From the NCBI GenBank assembly GCA_946538875.1, contig CAMNHD010000006.1, positions 1 to 17,017 on the forward strand: a stretch of 17,017 nt of DNA, written 5' to 3'. Position numbers and translations under genes: made by a program. Below are positions 14,525-17,017 of this stretch, in pieces; within the stretch, counting starts at the first letter, position 1; the number at the start of each line of letters is the position of its first letter. This stretch comes from an uncultured Treponema sp. (GTDB taxonomy: Bacteria; Spirochaetota; Spirochaetia; Treponematales; Treponemataceae). Under the pieces are notes generated by a model. The model had not been told where the DNA came from, did not search any database, and was given only the letters and a program-made list of their open reading frames with translations.

Positions 14525-15343
14525 TTATTGATCTATTGGCGGCCAGTAGTTCTGCTTGATTCCGGCCATTGCGCACATCTGCGTGTGAGCCTTTACCAGC
14601 ATGTCCTTTGCCGCTGCCTTGGAAGTGAGATTTTCTGCTTGAACAATGGGAGTGCCTATGCTTATTGTAACAAGTGGATGCTTTATCCCTAACAGTTTGC
14701 GCCATCCCGTTGGTTTTCTGTAGCTTATGACAAGGGGTAGCACGGGTATTCCGTATTTTACCGCCATTGAAAATGCTCCGGGCTTAAAGGGTCTTATTGG
14801 CTGGTACCACTCCCAGCGGCATGACTCAGGAAAAACATGCAGCCACTTTTTCTTTTGGCGGAGAGTGTCGAATGCCTGATTGAACTTTTTGACTGCTGCA
14901 AAAGTCTTTGGTATGGGAATTCCACCTACGCTGCGGATTAATACGGCATCTGAGGAGTTCATGTTTTCTGAACGGGCGGGAAACCACATGCGTCTGTATC
15001 TGACAGCCTGCAGCACGGCAAGATAGTCCCAGCGGTAAACATGGTTGCAGACTGTGAGCGCTCCGTTTCTGAGCAGGTCCTTGTTTTTTCTTATGTTTTC
15101 TCTTCCGACAATCTTAAGACCAAAGCGTAGTTTCTGCAGTGGGAAAACAAGCAGAAAGATTCCCGTGTAGATTGCGAAGTGAAGGAATCTTGCCTTGAAT
15201 GATTTGTCAAGGAATGGGTAGTTTTCATCAATGATTACGTCACGGATTTTCTTGGGGTAAAGCATTGGTTCGTCAGGGACCTGTGGATATGAAAGCCCTG
15301 TTTCTGGTATGTATGTTCCTTCATTTACTATATGCTGAGCCAT
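14525..15343 (-). CDS. 1-acyl-sn-glycerol-3-phosphate acyltransferase-like (PlsC family)
   Basis: A 272-aa membrane-associated acyltransferase. The catalytic HX4D motif is NHVYRWD (H101, D106). The substrate-binding motif that is usually FPEGT appears as FPESC (171-175). GIPIP and the later PVLPLVISY block are typical of PlsC proteins. A hydrophobic stretch at about residues 55-70 would anchor it to the inner membrane, and an N-terminal tail of about 50 residues precedes the domain. The family moves an acyl chain from acyl-ACP or acyl-CoA to lysophosphatidic acid or related acceptors. The FPES variant and the tail suggest a paralogue with a specialised acceptor rather than the main PlsC. The ATG at 15343 has only a weak AAG before it. 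It converges with the HAD gene (2-bp gap) and is transcribed divergently from the AraC regulator gene across 109 bp, so that regulator may control it. Confidence 0.85.
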   Translation of the reverse strand: MAQHIVNEGTYIPETGLSYPQVPDEPMLYPKKIRDVIIDENYPFLDKSFKARFLHFAIYTGIFLLVFPLQKLRFGLKIVGRENIRKNKDLLRNGALTVCNHVYRWDYLAVLQAVRYRRMWFPARSENMNSSDAVLIRSVGGIPIPKTFAAVKKFNQAFDTLRQKKKWLHVFPESCRWEWYQPIRPFKPGAFSMAVKYGIPVLPLVISYRKPTGWRKLLGIKHPLVTISIGTPIVQAENLTSKAAAKDMLVKAHTQMCAMAGIKQNYWPPIDQ

Positions 15344-15388
15344 TCTTAAAGTTTATCAAAAAATTAAACAAAAATCCATAGGATTGTT

Positions 15389-15402
15389 GCGGCTTGTTCC
15401 GC
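15389..15402. promoter_or_regulatory. Inverted repeat GCGG-N6-CCGC, possible operator
   Basis: GCGG (15389-15392) and CCGC (15399-15402) form an exact inverted repeat six bases upstream of the -35 of the araC-type gene, in the divergent plsC/araC intergenic region. The placement suits a regulator controlling both genes. No convincing plsC promoter was found on the minus strand here. Confidence 0.35.
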
Positions 15403-15408
15403 CTAAAC

Positions 15409-15437
15409 TTGACACTTGCATTGTTAATTAGCATAAT
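15409..15437 (+). promoter_or_regulatory. Near-consensus sigma-70 promoter of the AraC-type gene
   Basis: TTGACA (15409-15414) is a perfect -35. After a 17-bp spacer comes CATAAT (15432-15437), five of six matches. Expected transcription start is about 15444, only about nine bases before the ATG at 15453. Confidence 0.75.
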
Positions 15438-15452
15438 TCCGTCATAGATTGT

Positions 15453-16313
15453 ATGAATAAGTTGTTTTCCACTCAGGACTTGAAAGGGGCTCTGCCCTGC
15501 CGCCTGTCTTACCGTGCCTTCGTGGTGCCTCTGCCCATGCATTCGAGTGCCGGTTACGAGATTGCCGTCATTTATTCCGGAAATGCCACTCATGTTACTC
15601 CTAGTGGTTCTACAGAACTTGTGGAAGGAGATGTCCTTTTGGTGCCGCCTGGAGAAATTCATGCCTACAGAAAGCAGGATTCCCTTTCGCTGATGAGTAT
15701 AATGGTGGAGACTTCATTCTTTTCGCTGGAGGCTGATGGACTTAGGTCGGCTGCTCATTTTGCAGAGCTGTTTGAGTCTGGGATTGTGAAATTTCATTTA
15801 AACGCTATGCAGATGTTCCGGCTCAAGGAGATAATCCAGTCATTACAGTCTGAACTCGACAGTCAGCCTGAAGGTTATGAGCTTGGGATCAGGGCTTTGC
15901 TTGTCCAGCTGCTGCTTTATCTTGTGAGGATTTATGTGAATCCTGACTATACTGATGGCGGGCGGAAGAACAATGTGTCTGAGATGATTCAGTATATGGA
16001 CAAGAATTATACCAGGGAAATCACTATGCAGGACCTGATGAGGCTTGGGAAAATGTCTGAAAGCTCGGTGCTCCGTGCATTCAAGCGGAATACAGGGTAT
16101 GCGCCTTTTGTTTATCAGATGAGACTGAGGCTTTTTGCAGCCGCAAAGGCATTGGTGGAGACTGATTGTGAAATAAGCCGTGTTGCTTACGAGTCAGGAT
16201 TCAACGACAATAATTATTTCAGCAGGTGCTTCAAGAAGTTTCTTGAGATGACACCCAGTGAGTACCGTAGAAAATTCTCCCGGAAAAATAAACAGAATGA
16301 TTTGTCATTATAA
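15453..16313 (+). CDS. AraC-family transcriptional regulator with cupin sensor domain
   Basis: A 286-aa regulator. Residues about 15-90 form an AraC-type cupin ligand-binding domain, with VIYSGNATH, the LVEGDVLLVPPGEIHAY signature and nearby strands; the linker follows. The C-terminal 100 residues form the double helix-turn-helix of the AraC family: ITMQDLMRLGKMSESSVLRAFKRNTG (first HTH), then CEISRVAYESGFNDNNYFSRCFKKFLEMTPSEYRR, which matches the family signature closely. Such proteins usually sense a sugar or related small molecule and activate neighbouring genes. The promoter places the transcript start about nine bases before the ATG with no ribosome site, so the mRNA is nearly leaderless. 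It faces away from plsC, which with the shared intergenic region makes plsC a candidate target; the sugar operon is 8 kb away. The ligand is unknown. Confidence 0.92.
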   Translation: MNKLFSTQDLKGALPCRLSYRAFVVPLPMHSSAGYEIAVIYSGNATHVTPSGSTELVEGDVLLVPPGEIHAYRKQDSLSLMSIMVETSFFSLEADGLRSAAHFAELFESGIVKFHLNAMQMFRLKEIIQSLQSELDSQPEGYELGIRALLVQLLLYLVRIYVNPDYTDGGRKNNVSEMIQYMDKNYTREITMQDLMRLGKMSESSVLRAFKRNTGYAPFVYQMRLRLFAAAKALVETDCEISRVAYESGFNDNNYFSRCFKKFLEMTPSEYRRKFSRKNKQNDLSL

Positions 16314-16366
16314 TTGAAGAAACTGATTTTTTTTTAAGGAATTCATTCTAAAATAGAACTTAAAGA

Positions 16367-16395
16367 TAGACAAGGACAAAATCAGAGGGTATACT
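16367..16395 (+). promoter_or_regulatory. Promoter for the downstream membrane-protein gene
   Basis: TAGACA (16367-16372), a 17-bp spacer, and TATACT (16390-16395), five of six matches in both hexamers. It lies about 60-75 bases before the candidate starts of the last gene. A run of nine T residues (16327-16335) lies between the AraC-type gene and this promoter, but no good stem precedes it. Confidence 0.6.
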
Positions 16396-16471
16396 GGATT
16401 AAAGGGTATCGAGTGGAAGCATGGTGTGGGCACAAAGTTAAAAATACCTCTTCATGGAGATTTTAATCCGA

Positions 16472-17017
16472 ATGGACTTTCTTGAGTATAAACAGCTTTT
16501 GTTCTCTAAATTCCACAGCAGTATAAGAAATATCTGTTGGATTATCACGCCGTTGGTTCTAGTAGTGGAACTTATGGTGTTTATTATCTTTAGGATCAGC
16601 GGTCTGCTTGTACCACCTTTCGGCTCATATATCCTGCTGCGCATAGTGTTTCCCTCTGTGGTGGATTTTTCTGTTCTTATCTGCTATACAATTGCCATAG
16701 CATACGACAAGTTTTCCGGTACATTGAAGAACTGGTTGTCATGTATACAGGTGTGGATACTCTGTTCGGTGGTTTCAATCATCCACAACTATTTTTCCAT
16801 GCTTTTGATGCTTCCGTGCATTCCTGTGCTGGTTTCATCTCTCTACGGCGACAAAAAACTTACGCGTGGAATATCGCTGGCCTCTTTTCTTTCCACTTTG
16901 ATTTCCTTTTACACTTGGGTGCAGACTTACAATGACCGGCTCAAACAGATTGTGCTGGTAACGAATATTGTCGTCACACTGATGATTCTGCTGTGCTGCT
17001 ACCTGTTTGCCCTGTTT
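16472..17017 (+). CDS. Polytopic membrane protein, N-terminal part (runs off the window)
   Basis: An open frame continues from here to the last base, 182 codons without a stop. The protein starts with a short cytoplasmic segment (MDFLEYKQLLFSKF) and then about six hydrophobic helices separated by short loops: around ICWIITPLVLVVELMVFII, the segment ending ICYTIAIAY, WLSCIQVWILCSVVSII, LLMLPCIPVLVSSL, ISLASFLSTLISFYTW, and IVLVTNIVVTLMILLCC. No catalytic motif is reached. Six-helix N-terminal sensor modules of this type often precede GGDEF, HD-GYP or histidine kinase domains, so a signalling protein is a reasonable but unproven guess. ATG 16472 has GGAGA (16456-16460) 11 bases upstream; ATG 16454 in the same frame has no ribosome site. 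An in-frame TAA at 16439-16441 excludes earlier starts. Its own promoter lies just upstream. Confidence 0.75.
   Translation, partial: MDFLEYKQLLFSKFHSSIRNICWIITPLVLVVELMVFIIFRISGLLVPPFGSYILLRIVFPSVVDFSVLICYTIAIAYDKFSGTLKNWLSCIQVWILCSVVSIIHNYFSMLLMLPCIPVLVSSLYGDKKLTRGISLASFLSTLISFYTWVQTYNDRLKQIVLVTNIVVTLMILLCCYLFALF

Noticed and set aside
16421..16441. A six-codon leader frame (MVWAQS) before the last gene
   Set aside because: The ribosome site is weak, there is no attenuator hairpin or run of one regulatory amino acid, and such frames arise by chance.

Overview
The window looks like chromosomal DNA from a Gram-negative-type (two-membrane) anaerobe, most plausibly a host- or rumen-associated Treponema-like spirochaete. 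The diderm signs are a bacterial alpha-2-macroglobulin with PBP1C, a LolA-like periplasmic carrier, and a lipoprotein with a relaxed FVSC lipobox. The genus is an inference from gene content, moderate base composition and style, not from a marker gene. No rRNA, tRNA, CRISPR array, transposase or phage gene was seen.

Layout. (1) 1-4138: the 3' part of a thioester-containing alpha-2-macroglobulin and pbpC (PBP1C), joined by a 4-nt overlap: an envelope-defence and peptidoglycan-repair pair. (2) 4297-7381: an FGGY xylulokinase and an L-fucose isomerase-family protein, a two-gene sugar-isomerase/kinase operon. (3) 7413-7837: a promoter, a tiny zinc-ribbon-like lipoprotein gene and two terminator-like hairpins. 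(4) 7915-8701: a promoter and a stand-alone EAL (c-di-GMP phosphodiesterase) gene. (5) 8702-9037: a 336-bp gene-free stretch with a GC-rich block of GNRA-tetraloop hairpins, a 12-bp perfect palindrome and a promoter. (6) 9038-13750: lolA-like, an MMPL/RND exporter interrupted by two in-frame stops, and a GH3-family acyl-adenylating enzyme, ending at a strong terminator. (7) 13836-15343: a HAD phosphatase gene convergent, with a 2-bp gap, with a PlsC-type acyltransferase gene. (8) 15409-16313: an AraC-family regulator whose near-consensus promoter leaves a leader of only about 8 nt. (9) 16367-17017: a promoter and the start of a polytopic membrane protein that runs off the window.

How they fit together. 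The most interesting block is lolA/MMPL/GH3 with HAD and PlsC beside it. Its parts resemble the accessory and export half of aryl-polyene or flexirubin-like lipid clusters (MMPL exporter, LolA-like carrier, acyltransferase), but no ketosynthase is visible and a GH3 amide synthetase takes the place of the chain-building enzymes. I read it as a candidate system for making and exporting an acylated or amidated envelope lipid. The exporter is broken by TAG and TAA nine bases apart with the frame otherwise intact, so in this strain it is either recently inactivated, made as two pieces, or a sequence error.
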